From positions 682,001 to 746,000 of the forward strand of contig NC_052393.1 in the NCBI RefSeq assembly GCF_009389715.1: DNA of 64,000 nucleotides, written 5' to 3'. The number at the start of each line of letters is the position of its first letter. Positions within the stretch are counted from its first letter, which is position 1. The position numbers and the translations under genes were made by a program. The notes under the pieces were generated by a model that was given only the letters and a program-made list of their open reading frames with translations, had not been told where the DNA came from and did not search any database. Shown piece by piece: positions 1-10,930 of the stretch. This DNA comes from Phoenix dactylifera (lineage: Eukaryota; Streptophyta; Magnoliopsida; Arecales; Arecaceae).

Positions 1-577
1 ATTCATGGAGAGAATAATTAGACAGATCTTTCGATTCTTCTATTGCTACAACAATATGGTCAAATTTGACCGGAAGGCTTCGCAAAACCTTCTCAACAAC
101 TTTCTAATATGTCAAGTCTTCTCCAAATGGTCTAATTTGATTCACAAGTGAAAAGACTTTCGAGAAAAATTCTTGGATTGAATCCGAGGACTTCATTGAC
201 AAATTTTCGAATTCCCTATGAAGAGTTTGTAGCTTCACAGTGATGACACGGGTAGAGCCTTGATACTCTTCTTCCAGCACTTCCCAAGCCTCCTTCGAAG
301 TAGTCGCACCCATGATTCGTGGAAAAATTGCTTCATCCATAGCTTGTTGAATATAGAACAACGCTTTGGTATCCTTTTTCTGCTTCTCTTTCAACTCAGT
401 ACTTTGAGCTGCAGTCAATCTCGTGCCTTGATGAGTATTTGGATCATCAAGGCCATCTTCCACCAAGTCCCAGAGGTCATAGGACATAAATAAGGTTCTC
501 ATTTTGACACGCCAGAATTGGAAATTTAGGCCAGTGAAAATGGGAAGGTTTTGTGAAGGATTCATAGAGTTGGACAT
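1..577 (-). pseudogene. Copia retrotransposon gag fragment (UBN2/DUF4219 type)
   Basis: The minus-strand frame starts at an ATG at 577 and reads the usual Copia gag opening, with the FTGLNFQFWRVKMRTLF block near residues 14-30, which belongs to the DUF4219/UBN2 capsid-like family. It is followed by the helical UBN2 block around EAWEVLEEEYQGS (residues 96-108). A TAG stop at 104-106 interrupts the frame. The same frame continues beyond it to the window edge with gag-like sequence (VEKVLRSLP), so the stop is a single lesion and not a natural end. The zinc knuckle, protease, integrase and reverse transcriptase would lie outside the window. A primer binding site and an LTR sit directly upstream, so this is the 5' end of an inserted element. 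Family assignment is firm; activity is unlikely. Confidence 0.93.
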
Positions 578-608
578 GATTTTGGACTAAAAGTTTTGTA
601 GTAACTTG

Positions 609-620
609 GCTCTGATACCA
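609..620 (-). other. Primer binding site of the Copia element
   Basis: On the minus strand this reads TGGTATCAGAGC, the usual plant Copia primer site complementary to the 3' end of initiator methionine tRNA. It lies three bases inside the LTR end and about 30 bases upstream of the gag ATG, as expected. Confidence 0.9.
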
Positions 621-623
621 ATT

Positions 624-1021
624 TGAAGAAAAAAAAAAAGACTAAAAATTGTTTGGATAGAAATCTCAAGTTCTCACATAAGGAGTTTGAATAGAACAAG
701 GACTTTAGACAATATTTGTAATCACACACTCAAAGAAATATTTGCTGGATAAAAAACTTTGATAGATAATGAAGCTCCACTCTCTCGGTTTACACAGCAC
801 GGTTTATACAGGCTGCTGTAAGCTGGCTATTACAAGAACGTTAAACAAATTCCTAAACTTGCTAAACAAACTCCTAGATAGTTCCAACTACTTCTAATAA
901 ATAACAACTCAATATTAAGTGACTAAAAATTAGGAACTAATAAACTAGTAGGAGAATAAGTCTTTAGTTCACGTTTTATTTTTTTTCCGCACCCAAAGAA
1001 CCCACGCTGAATTATCTAACA
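624..1021 (-). mobile_element. 5' LTR of the Copia element
   Basis: Read on the minus strand, this 398 bp block begins TGTTAGATAATTC and ends TTCTTCA, giving the TG...CA ends of an LTR, and abuts the primer binding site. The second LTR is outside the window, so identity between LTRs and the target duplication cannot be checked. The bases just outside (ATGAA at 1022-1026) are the expected half of a 5 bp target duplication. Confidence 0.82.
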
Positions 1022-1355
1022 ATGAAGACACGTGCCTGGAAACTTTGCCTCCTATACCATGATAGATTCGAGTTAGAGGAACAAGAGAAGTCAAGTGTGG
1101 AAATATGTAATAGCCATTTAGATATGGCTCAAGGTAAATATATGTAATAACCTAATTTTTATTTGGGCTCGTGGGCCAACCCGGAGTGGTCAGGCTCAGC
1201 CCAACTTGTGGGCCTGTGGGTTGGCCCGAAAAGGCTAGGCCTGATTAGCCCAAAAGCGTGCCCAATGGGAGTCTTCTTCCTCCTTTGACTCTGATGGACT
1301 CCGAGAATCCTAGATCAACCCAAAGACTTGCCAAAATTCTTCGTCCTCATTAGCG
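1022..1355. repeat. Dispersed repeat, copy of 3036-3370
   Basis: This block matches 3036-3370 closely. It shares the run from the TGAAGAC start through TCGAGTTAGAGGAACAAG to the GGCCTGTGGG and CAACCCAAA stretches. A shorter relative lies at about 7950-8040. No coding frame is recognisable. It may be part of an old LTR; the Copia LTR inserted at its left edge. Confidence 0.7.
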
Positions 1356-1435
1356 TTGGCGGTATTTTTACCGACGCTTATAAGCATCGGCAAAGGCTAT
1401 AAAAAACGCCGGGAAAGACCTATTTTCTTGGAGTG
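1356..1435 (-). mobile_element. End of a CACTA (En/Spm) DNA transposon
   Basis: The plus strand ends in TTTTCTTGGAGTG, the reverse complement of CACTCCAAGAAAA, one base from the plant CACTA terminus CACTACAAGAAAA. Just inside are subterminal motifs typical of this superfamily, including the palindromic CGCTTATAAGC core and GGCAAAGGC. The opposite end is not recognisable upstream, so only one terminus survives. It lies exactly where the duplicated small-protein segment starts (1436). Confidence 0.7.
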
Positions 1436-1658
1436 TAGGTTACCTTCTCTCTCGGATCTCGAATTTAAGGGGTGTTTTGAGGAGTGCAAGTTTGCCAAAA
1501 TCTCCTTGTTTTGATTTGAGTCTTTATCTGAAACGGAACCCAGTTGTGTTGCTAATTTCGCCTTCCTTCTCTATCTGTATCGTGCCTCTCTTCTGTATAT
1601 AGTAGTATTTTTTATTACCACGTATTTTTTTCCATTTTTTGTGAAGAACAAATATCTT

Positions 1659-1659
<1 letters not shown>

Positions 1660-1751
<92 letters not shown>

Positions 1752-1752
1752 A
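1660..1752. repeat. Compound microsatellite (CT)n(TA)n(TG)n(TATG)n
   Basis: Four simple repeats follow one another in the intron-like part of copy 1. The equivalent place in copy 2 has a short CT/TA/TATG tract, and copy 3 has a long CT/AT tract, so the locus is hypervariable. Confidence 0.97.
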
Positions 1753-1955
1753 TATATCCAAATTGATGATGAAAATTTACTCAGACTATATGCTTAAAAT
1801 CTTCACATAGATCTCTTAAATAAGCTGCTAACGCTTCTTGAAATTAAACAAGCTGTGACTCCAACTCGGCCCGATTACGATTTTAGCTGATCTGCAAAGG
1901 TTTGCAGGGGATAGATAGTCCTTCTGAAGTGATATATAGTAGCGATTGGAAGGTG

Positions 1956-2204
1956 ATGGAACTCGTGGTGGTGATATTGGTGCCGTTCCTTATCCTGTTC
2001 ATGATCCTGCTCCTTGCTTCGTGCCTTTTCCGTAGGCCCAGGGACGGGTCTCCACCTGCCAATCGGATTCACACACTCCATCATGCAACCCATCATCCAC
2101 TCCATCATGCAACCCATTTGCAGCCCGCCATGCAATCGGATCAAACTTCTCAATTTGCTGCTGCAGCTTCTAGCATGTCTTCCAGCATGCCTTGTAACAT
2201 GTGA
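1956..2204 (+). CDS. Small membrane protein, copy 1 (82 aa)
   Basis: The ATG at 1956 is chosen because it aligns with the ATGs of copies 2 and 3 at the same place in the repeat. Residues 1-25 are almost wholly hydrophobic (ELVVVILVPFLILFMILLLA) and should form one membrane anchor, followed by CLFRRPRD, a basic stop-transfer stretch. The remaining 55 residues are His- and Ser-rich (HHATHHPLHHATH) and share no likeness with the C-termini of the other copies. The promoter and first exon are missing, replaced by a CACTA end 520 bp upstream, so expression is doubtful. I do not recognise a named family. It could be a pseudogene with an open frame. Confidence 0.4.
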   Translation: MELVVVILVPFLILFMILLLASCLFRRPRDGSPPANRIHTLHHATHHPLHHATHLQPAMQSDQTSQFAAAASSMSSSMPCNM

Positions 2205-3035
2205 GGTTGCTTATGGCTTTATTTGTAGGATATGAGGTTGGTGGGTTTGATATACTTTTCTTTTCGTTCTTTTGTTAAACATGGGTTTTAAACAATAATT
2301 TTATATTTGTGTTATTATTATTCAGTCTTGGTTGGTTAACTTTTGCCAAAGTCCCCGTTCAGGGAAAATCCATGGGCTGAGCTAACAATTTTATACTTGG
2401 ACGGACCATGTGAGCTTGATCTCTGCATTCTGCAAGCGACGTTCAAATAGCTTTAACAAATCAAATGACTCCTGTTTCAAGAATGCTTCATACGTCTAGC
2501 TTTTGGCTCATGATAACTATGTATGGTTGCTAAGAAAACATGAAAAGCTAAGAAAACATGAAAAACTGAGCCAGAAAAATGTCTCCTGAAGCAAGAATGC
2601 TTCTACGTTTCAAGAATGTGCCCAACTAATCGTTTAATACAGTTAGAAATTTTGATACGTCTTTTGGCTCATGATAAGTATGTATGGTTGCTAAAAAACC
2701 ATTAAAAACTGAGCCAGAAAGTGTGTATAACAGCTATAACATGATAATCTCAAAGATAATATGGTACATGACTGCTGCAAGAGGGATAACGATGCTTTGA
2801 TATCCTGTTAGCTAATCGCTTGCTAGATTCTAAAAATTTAAGTTGACAGGGAAGGGATCAATAATGTATATCAGGCTTTAGCCCTTCTTCGACTTTATAT
2901 GTAGCTTGGACCATGCACATGAAGGTATGAATGACTCAAGAGTAGCTTAAGGTAAGAACAAGTAAAGATAGACTCAACACAGAACGAGTCAATAGAAGAA
3001 AAGGCTTGAGAAAATAAACCGTAAAATTGGCCTTA

Positions 3036-5200
3036 ATGAAGACGCGTACCTGGAAACTTTGCCTCCTATACCATGATAGATTCGAGTTAGAGGAACAAGA
3101 GAAGTCAAGTGTGGAAATATACAATACTTATTTAGATTTGTCTCAAGGTAAATATATGTAATTACCCAATTTTTATTTGGGCTTGTGGGCCGGCCCGGAG
3201 TGGCCAAGCTCAGCCTAGCTTGTGGGCCTGTGGGCTGGCCCGAAGAGGCTGGGCCCGATTAGCCCAAAAGCGTGTTTGTTGCACGCGATGGAGGAGAAGA
3301 CTCCGATTGGGAATCTTCTTCTTCCGACTCCGACGAACTCCGGAAGTTCTAGAACAACCCAAAAACTGGCCAAAAACTCCGAGATTCAATCTTTTTAGGG
3401 CTCCTTTTTGCGGTCCGTCGATGAAAACCCCAAATATTGCTGCCAATTTTCAAGCCCTTCTTCCGGATTTTCTCCTTCGATTCGTCGCCGCAAAGTGCCG
3501 TCAGAACCTTGCCGAACTGAGGCTAGTGTCGCCTGCCTTCCTCTCCTTTTTTTTCCTATGTTTATAGCCGCCCTTGCTTGGGTTTGAGCCAGCTAATCGT
3601 CAGGATTTAATCCAAAACAGCGGTGCCCGATTTTGGCGTCTCTTCCTCCCGTGCTCGCCGCCACCGGCTGTCAGAAAAGGGCCAAGCCTTGCCGCCCCTA
3701 GGAACCCCTGAGATCATGTAGTGGTGGGTTAGAGAAATAGCCATAATTAGGTCGAGATTGATCATCCCTTGCCTCTTCGCTTTCTTTCTCTCTTCTTCTT
3801 CCTTAGTTTGCTGGCTACCACCGGCAATGGCTTGTTGCTTGGGGCCATCACTGTTGCCATCACCAGAGGTTGTTGTAGGCCGTCGTCCATCGGCTTTTCT
3901 ATGGCTCAGATTGAGAAGGAGAGGGAGAGAGAGAGTCTCCCCTATTTTGAGAAGAGAAAGAAAGCTTTCTCTCTTTTCTCTCTACTTTCCTCTCTCCTTT
4001 CGCTCTCTCGTTTTTTTCGACCTAGATTGTCTCTTTTTAGATTGTTGGACCTAGTAAGGACGTCTCCCAGTGACTTTTGGTCGGCTCTGATGAAGGGCCA
4101 TGATCCATAGTCATTAGGCAGCGTGCCAGCCCTCCACTACGGTACTTACTAAATACGTTTGAATTTTATCATCATCAATTTTTATTGAGCTATCTATATT
4201 GTAGCCTGACTCTTGAGTAGACTTGTTAGATTAACTGGATCCGATCAATTCGAGCACCTGAATGTTACTACCTGGTTGACCCCAGTAGAGGGTCCAGTGT
4301 AGTGTCGCTGCGACCATCCATCGTGCTAGCTTTATCCTGACTATTGCCGAGCACTACTGGACTCCATCATCATAAATCTCTATTATGTTATATGTATCGT
4401 GGTCTGATTATTGTTTCATGATTTGATTGGTTGGATTAGCTAGAGCGAACGGACCTGGATTGTCGGACGCCACTACCTAGTCGACCTCGTCTGTCCTGCA
4501 CCTAACTATTGTCAGCCACCATTGGACCTATAATTGATAACCCCTGATCTATTGCCTTGATTAGATATAATTTCTTGATTTGATTGATGTTACATTGTGC
4601 TGAACGATTTGAACAATTGGGCATTGTCATCTAGCTAGCCTCGTATATCTCTCTATACAAATCTATTTTCATAGTCAGCCCTAGTTTTGTATGGGGCTAC
4701 AAATCTATTTGTGTTTCTTTCTCTAGCTTGATTCGAGAAAATTTTGGTTAAAGGGACTTAGAGGGTAGTCCTAAACTACTACGTGATGGTGGACCCCTAG
4801 GTAGATCAATAGAGGGTTCCAGGTTCTCGGATATCGTGAATAATTTTTTATATTGATTTGGTTTTGTAAAAGAACAATCTTTTAGACAAGAGGACATTCA
4901 ACTAGATTTTGCGCACCCTGGTTTGTAGATTGCGGTGTAGGTAGGTGATTAGTCCGTCTGGATTGTACGCAAAAAGATAAAAATCCTTATACATCGAATT
5001 GTATGATATAGATATTTTGTACATATATATGTATAATATGCTAATGATTAAGATAAATAAGAAGCATGAATAGTTTCATGATGGTTTCTGTATTAAATCA
5101 TATTTTGATCATGTATGCTTGTGATTGATAGTATGATGGATGCATATACAACTTACACTTGCATAATTAGATTAATGGATGTAGTGCTCTAGATTAACTA
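3036..5200. repeat. LTR-like dispersed repeat region without genes
   Basis: The first 330 bases repeat 1022-1355. The part at about 3770-3985, including CTCCCCTATTTTGAGAAG, has an inverted relative at about 38560-38730, which indicates a dispersed element, probably an LTR or solo LTR. Several short frames occur, but none resembles a protein. Element ends could not be fixed. Confidence 0.5.
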
Positions 5201-5925
5201 TGTTATATTGATTGCACCATCACGGACAAAAAATGTATCGTGGTTAGTTTAAAGTCAGAAAAAAAGAAATTGTTATGTGGATGTAAACTTAACTGAATGA
5301 ACAAGGACTTTGGGCTTATCTTGTTATCATCGGTTGCTCCGTCATGGGCTGAAAATGTGATACTATGGCACACCCCGTCACAATAGTGTTCTAGCAACAT
5401 GATCTGAAGATAATAGATGGAAAAAATTCTCCAAATCAAAGTGAGCCATTTTTCAATTTGAAGTGTGAGTGAACTTATTGCGAATCTTTCTTTTCTACGC
5501 CTCATGCAATTGTGAAGTAGAAACTAGATTGGGTCAAAATGTATCCAAGTTATTCAATTTGAATAACTACCTGAATTTTGAGGAGACATGATAACGTCTA
5601 TTAGGACTTCGTGCTTTGAGGTTACCATTGATGCGGTGAAATATAATAATAAAAATATAATAATTATGTTCATCTATGAATTTTTTATATTTTGGTAAAT
5701 GTTATCTTGTCACATCCGATCATCCTCTAAATTTGAAGTCTCCCTCTTCAATTAGCCTTACATAAAACAGAATAACATATTATCATTTAGTCTAATCTTT
5801 ATATTTTTTTCCGAAATATTTTATAATTAATATTTTATTAAAAAATTTTAAAAAAATTACATATATAAGATAAGCAGCATGCTGAGAACTTGAAACTAAA
5901 TGCACCACTAAATGAAAAACGAGAA
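5201..5925. other. AT-rich intergenic DNA, nothing recognised
   Basis: No frame of likely protein type, RNA gene or repeat structure was seen. Confidence 0.6.
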
Positions 5926-5929
5926 AGAA

Positions 5930-6370
5930 TTTTTTTCATTAATACCCTCCTAAATATCAAATTTTGCATAAATACTTTTCTAAAATTGATATTTGCATGG
6001 ATATCCTGGTAAAACACTTGTTTTGCTATTCTATCCCTTTGTATCTTTGTTTTTGTACATGTACCCACGCTATCAAACGCCGTTAAAAAATTAACGGTTT
6101 CAAATTAAAATGATTAAAATATTCTTAATGGATAGATGTGCAAAAAAATATTTATAAGCTGATCGTGATGGAGGACAAAAAAATAATTTTAAAATTTTAT
6201 TTTTAATTAAAATAAATATGATTTTTTTTAATGGTGTTAAAAAAACAGTTATATTAGGAGTGTTTATGTAAAAATAGTATTTTATGGGGATACAGTAATA
6301 AATATAAATTTTAAGAAAATATATATACAAATTTATATTTTTAAAAAGATATCTATGGAAAAAAAATAAT
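5930..6370. mobile_element. Putative MITE-like element with long imperfect inverted arms
   Basis: The left part (5935-6010, with ATGGATATCC) and the right part (about 6270-6360) are imperfect reverse complements, both made of runs such as TAAATATAAATTTT. Near the middle, at about 6079-6096, lies the perfect hairpin CCGTTAA-AAAA-TTAACGG. There is no coding capacity. A non-autonomous TIR element fits, but the arms are too low in complexity to be certain. Confidence 0.45.
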
Positions 6371-6444
6371 AACGAGAAAGTACGTACGGAAAAATGGCTT
6401 GGCCCATGAAAGGCACCAGTCATCTGAAGTCGCATGAATATATG

Positions 6445-6453
6445 ACACGTGGC
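6445..6453 (+). promoter_or_regulatory. G-box/ABRE-like site upstream of copy 2
   Basis: ACACGTGGC contains the palindromic CACGTG core bound by plant bZIP and bHLH factors and matches the ABA-response consensus. It lies about 190 bp upstream of the proposed first splice donor. In copy 3 the aligned site reads ACACGAGGC, so the core is lost there. Function is inferred from the motif only. Confidence 0.4.
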
Positions 6454-7121
6454 GCCCCATTTTGAAGCACCGTTGACTGACGGTCCCCCTCCATCTTACT
6501 TTCCCTTCGCTTCCGTCCTCGTCTATTGTCTCTCCCGTGATTCCGTGAAAGAAAGAGATAAGGCAATCTCCAGTTCTTCTCCTTCTCCCATTGCTGTGGA
6601 ATCGGATATTCCGGTCATCCGCCATAGCATCAGAGAGGTACGCTACCTTCTCTCTCTCGGATCTCGAATTTTTCTCCTTGTTTTGATTCTAGTCTTTATC
6701 TGAAACGGACCCCCAGTTGTGTTGCTAATTTCGCCCCCCTTCTCCATCTGTATAGTGATTAGTGCCTCTCTGCTGTATATAGTAATATTTTTTATTACCA
6801 CGTATTTTTTTTTTCATTTTTTTATGAAGAACAAGTGTCTTTCTCTCTCTATATATATGTATGTATGTATGTATCCAAATTGATGATGAAAATTAACCCG
6901 AACTATATGCTTAAAATCTTTGTGGGGTCCCAAAGATCTCTTAAATAAGCTAGCTGTTCATGAATGATTTTGAGCGCTTCTTCTTGAAATTAAAGAAGCT
7001 GTGACTCCCCAACTCGGCCCGATTACAATTTGTGATGATCTGCAAAAGGATTGTGGGCTGAAGATGGGATGGTCATTCTGAAGCTCCTGCAGGAAAGGAT
7101 AATAGCAGCGTTTGGAAGGCG

Positions 7122-7286
7122 ATGCGAATCGTGGTGGAGATGTCGCTGCCATGCCTTATCCTGCTCGCGATCCTGGCCCTTGCTTGCTACCTTGTTGGTT
7201 GGGCCAGGGGCCGGTCCGACTTCCCAGCACTACGGGCCGCCTGGCCTCCAGGAAAAGTAAGGGTCTTACATGGATATCACATATAA
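7122..7286 (+). CDS. Small membrane protein, copy 2 (54 aa)
   Basis: The ATG at 7122 opens a 54-residue frame. The N-terminus MRIVVEMSLPCLILLAILAL is a membrane anchor followed by ACYLVGWARGRS, which matches ACYLFGRSRGRS of copy 3 almost residue for residue. The conserved 'ACYL-G--RGRS' end of the anchor, kept across copies with many silent differences, argues that the frame has been translated. The proposed gene has a 5' untranslated exon ending at 6637 before GTACGC and an intron holding a microsatellite, with a TGCAG acceptor near 7092. The tail (PALRAAWPPGK) is short. I cannot name the family; short plant proteins with one anchor and a GR-RGR turn exist. Confidence 0.5.
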   Translation: MRIVVEMSLPCLILLAILALACYLVGWARGRSDFPALRAAWPPGKVRVLHGYHI

Positions 7287-8045
7287 ACAACTACTACTCT
7301 CACCATATGAGCTTGATTGTGGTTTTATTTGTAAGATATGATGTTGGTGGGTTTGATATGCTTTTTTTGCGTCTTTGTTAAGCATGGGTTTTAAACAATA
7401 ATTTTATATTTGTTTTATTATTATTCAGTTGACTAGTTTGATAAACATGACCCTCAATCTTGGTTAGTTAACTTCTTAAATAGTGTTGCCAAGCCCCCAT
7501 TCAGGGGAAATCCATGGGCTGAGCTAACAATGTTATATTTGATGCCTCTACATATTCTTGCATGTCCAACTAATCGTTTAATACACACTAGCAATTTTGA
7601 TATGTCTCTGGCTCATGATAACTATGTATGGTTGCTAAAAAAACATTAAAAACTGAGCTAGAAAGTGTCTGTAACAGCTATAACATGGTAATCTCGAAGA
7701 TAATATACTGCATGACTGTTGCAAGAGGGCTAACGATGCTTTGATATCCTGTTAGCTAATTGCTAGATTCCAAAAATTTAAGTTGATATGGAAGGGATCA
7801 ATAATGTATATCAGGGTTTAACCCTTCTTCAACTTTATATATAGCTTGGACCATGCACATGAAGGTATGAGTGAGTCAAGAGTGACTTAAGGTAAGAACA
7901 AGTAAAGATTGACTCAACAAAGAACGAGTCAATAGAAGAAAAGACTCCTATTCCTATACCATGATACACTCGAGTTAGAGGAACAAGAGAAGCCAAGTGT
8001 GGAAATATACAATACTCATTAAGATATGGCTCAAGGTAAATATAA

Positions 8046-9290
8046 ACCTAAAAGGAATATGGTCATCACGATGGCGAGAATGTCACAAGAGGATATGCAG
8101 AATACCTAGAGTATGCTTACGCTCTTAACACATCTGTGATAACAAATCAGCAAGAGGAAGCCTCGAAGAATGCACCACTGAACAACTCCACAGGGCTATG
8201 ACCAACATGAACTTTAGAACAATTCAACAAAGGGTTACAGAGAATTCTGGTACTAATTTATCCAATCATATCCCAGCTCAAATACCATGTTCTGGTATCT
8301 GCTATAAGACTGTAACATGCATGCCATTTCAATTCAGATACTTCTCCATCTTTGTGGCATCACTCCCATGTCATACCCAAGAAGCATCGATCTGCCATTA
8401 CTCGTACGTGGATGGAACGAAGAACTCGAACCGTTTGGTAATTGGTTTGGTTTAGAAGGTGCAGTCGAAGGGGGACCAGGGGAAGGTTGGAGTGGTTGTT
8501 AGATTTCTATATCTAAAGATTTAATAATGCAACAAATCATCTTTAATTAAAATTAATCTGAATACTCATACATGGATGTGATCGGAGACTATAGCTTCAA
8601 GGGAGTGATCAACCTACTCTTATCCTGTCTCAACAGAAAAATGTCCTCTAAAGGTTGCATGCAAGCAACAAAAACTGAAACAAGACTTCAGCACCCAAGA
8701 CTGACCAAGGTATTGCACCAAAAGAAAACTGACAAAATAGCTATAACGCTAATAGATAATGAGAGTGCTTGTGTATGATATCCTCGTCCTTCCAACTCCA
8801 ATGCAAGACAGGACTTTAGCATCTAGGACTGACCAAAAGAAATTGTACCAGAAAAAGACCAAGTTATCTGTACCCTACCAGATTAAGGGAATCCTTGTGT
8901 ATCTACTTGTCCTTCCAACTCCAACGCAAGCGCCCAATTTCCTTTACCTTTTTCTCAGCTTTCTTTCTTTTTCAATTTGCTTATTTTATAGGCACTTATC
9001 GAATTGGCTCCCATCTTTTACATCAAAAAACAACCTATGTAATTGATGAAAGAAACAAACTCCTCCATTTGCCTTGATTTTATATCTCATTTGCCATGAC
9101 ATCATAGCCATCCATAGATACATGTGCCACAATAATCATAACAATTTGAAAATCATGTGATCACAATCATCAATTAGATATCCATAGTTCAGTTAAACAC
9201 ATTACATTAATATTTTATAGTATTATAGTTATATGTAATTAGCTATTATATTGCATATGCTAAATGTTAGTCACGTGACATGCAGACTCG
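8046..9290. other. Intergenic DNA between copies 2 and 3
   Basis: Apart from the tandem pair at 8681-8926, nothing is recognised. The short frames here lack family likeness. Confidence 0.6.
8681..8926. repeat. Imperfect tandem duplication, 2 x 123 bp
   Basis: Units 8681-8803 and 8804-8926 share GACTGACCA, TTGTGTAT and CCTTCCAACTCCAA in the same order and spacing. They are diverged, so the duplication is old. Confidence 0.75.
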
Positions 9291-9295
9291 GCCAC

Positions 9296-9701
9296 TTTTT
9301 TTTTTTTTTTTTTTTGCTTAGGTAAAAAGGGAAGGAAAGAGGAAGGGAGGAAGGGACAAGCCTACCCCCGCGTAGCAGTTTCTACTGGACCCCCATCCTG
9401 CTAGGAGAATGTTCGATGCGGGCAGAAATGACTGTGTTGGGCACTCCGGCCGGTTTTACTCATACCCTCCCCATTTGTGGGCTCGGCTCGGTTACCTTTC
9501 TGGGCTCTGACACGAACCCTTCGTGTGAGTATGTCACATCCGGCATCACCGAGACTACCAGCAGACCAATGAGCCCTCCCAGTCTACGTGTCCGTGCAGG
9601 GAGCATCCGGTCTTTACAATTTAATCGATGCTCGTGCGTTCCGAACTTGGAGCCACGGGAGTGGAAGTAAGGCCATGGTACCACTGAGCTACCACCTCAG
9701 T
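9296..9701 (-). mobile_element. tRNA-derived SINE, about 405 bp
   Basis: On the minus strand the element starts with GAGGTGGTAGCTCAGTGGTA, which contains a good RNA polymerase III A box (TAGCTCAGTGG, 9681-9691). A B-box-like GTTCGGAAC follows at 9638-9646, at the distance seen in tRNA genes. The unit ends in a 20-base poly(A), seen as T at 9296-9315. GGCCAC flanks both sides (9290-9295 and 9702-9707) as a candidate target duplication. The body is not a known family to me. A tRNA gene is excluded because the 3' half of a tRNA is absent. Confidence 0.75.
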
Positions 9702-10512
9702 GGCCACTCAACCACCTTTCTGTCACGTCTCGGCAAGAGTTTTGTTTTTTAATAGAATTATGAAATAATTAAGAGAGAGAGAAGAAATGAACAAGAAGAG
9801 CGGTAAATCTACTCCTTCAAATTGGAAAAATCATAGTAGTCGTCCATTGATCTTTAACCATATTAAAATATTTTTTTGAAATATTTATATAATTTAAAAT
9901 TATAAATTTTTTATTTTTTGTCACCCGTGAGGCTGTGACTTGTGCTAACTTCATAAAGATCTAATCTTAATGTGGCCGCTCCGATGCCTGGAAGACACGA
10001 GTCATCTGAAGTTGCATGGATAAATGACACGAGGCGCGCCATTCGGTGGAAACTAAACTGCCACGGAATAGCACCGTTGACCAACGGTCCGTACTCCCTC
10101 CCTATCTTTTTCACTCTCCCCCTCTATCTTCCCTTCTCTCCTCTTCTCTTCTTTTCTCTCTCTATTCACCCTCCGCCTCCTCTTCTCTTCTCTTCTCTTC
10201 TCTTCTCTTCTCTCTCCCCTGAAACAAAGAAGGGAGAGATCTCCAGTGTTCCTCTTCCTCGGATTGCAGTGGCTTCCGATATTCCGGTCATCCGCCATAG
10301 CATCAGAGCGGTACGCTACCTTCTCTCTCTCGGATCTTGCATTTAAGGGGATGTTTCGAGGGGTGCAAGACTGCCAAGATCTCCTTGATTTGATCTGTGT
10401 CTTTTTGTGCTGCTAATTTCGCCCCCCTTCTCTATCCATATCGTGCCTCTCTGCTGTAGTAGTATTTTTACTACCACGTATTTTTTTTTCCATTTTTTAA
10501 TGAAGAACATGC

Positions 10513-10626
<114 letters not shown>

Positions 10627-10831
10627 AAGTTGATGAAATTAACTCAAACTATATGCTTCAAATCTTTGTGGGTTCACATATATAGATCTCTTCAATAAGC
10701 TAGCTGTTCATGAATGATTTTGAGAGCTTCTTGATTGAAATTAAGCAAGTTGTTTAGTGCAAAGGGTTGCAGGCTGAAGCTGGGATAGTCTGCAGGAAAG
10801 GAAAGGATTGTAGCGAAGCGATTGGAAGGCG

Positions 10832-10930
10832 ATGGGAGGCGTGCTGGTGATCTCGGTGCCGTTACTTCTCCTGATCGCGATCCTGGCCCTTGCTTGCTAC
10901 CTTTTCGGTAGGTCCCGGGGCCGGTCCTAG
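10832..10930 (+). CDS. Small membrane protein, copy 3 (32 aa)
   Basis: The frame reads MGGVLVISVPLLLLIAILAL, then ACYLFGRSRGRS and a TAG. It is just the anchor and the basic turn. Beyond the stop, another frame carries a Pro-rich stretch (HPPPAPAQEKGP) that looks like a former cytosolic tail cut off by an early stop plus frame change. The 5' structure resembles copy 2: an untranslated exon ending at 10310, an intron with the CT/AT microsatellite, and a TTGCAG acceptor near 10772. If the original protein had a Pro-rich tail, this copy is truncated. Name unknown. Confidence 0.45.
   Translation: MGGVLVISVPLLLLIAILALACYLFGRSRGRS

Larger units (their letters stand above)
1436..3010. repeat. Triplicated segment, copy 1
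   Basis: This segment aligns in order with about 6640-7960 (copy 2) and in its first part with 10312-11260 (copy 3). Shared landmarks are the ACCTTCTCTCTC start, a CT/AT/TG microsatellite, the AATTGATGATGAAAAT block, the small ORF, the TGGGTTTGATA 3' region, and (copies 1 and 2) a tail with TGGACCATGCACATGAAGG. Copy 1 lacks the promoter and first exon present in copies 2 and 3. Confidence 0.85.
6425..7960. repeat. Triplicated segment, copy 2
   Basis: This copy retains a promoter and first exon like copy 3 (shared CATCTGAAGT, CACCGTTGAC and ATTCCGGTCATCCGCCATAG) and a 3' tail like copy 1. It is the most complete of the three. Confidence 0.85.

Noticed and set aside
7112..7381. 89-residue frame over copy 2
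   Set aside because: Out of frame with the ACYL--RGRS pattern conserved between copies; the 54-residue frame at 7122 is the conserved one.
9681..9701. Possible tRNA gene at the SINE head
   Set aside because: A and B boxes are present but the acceptor stem and 3' half of a tRNA do not form.
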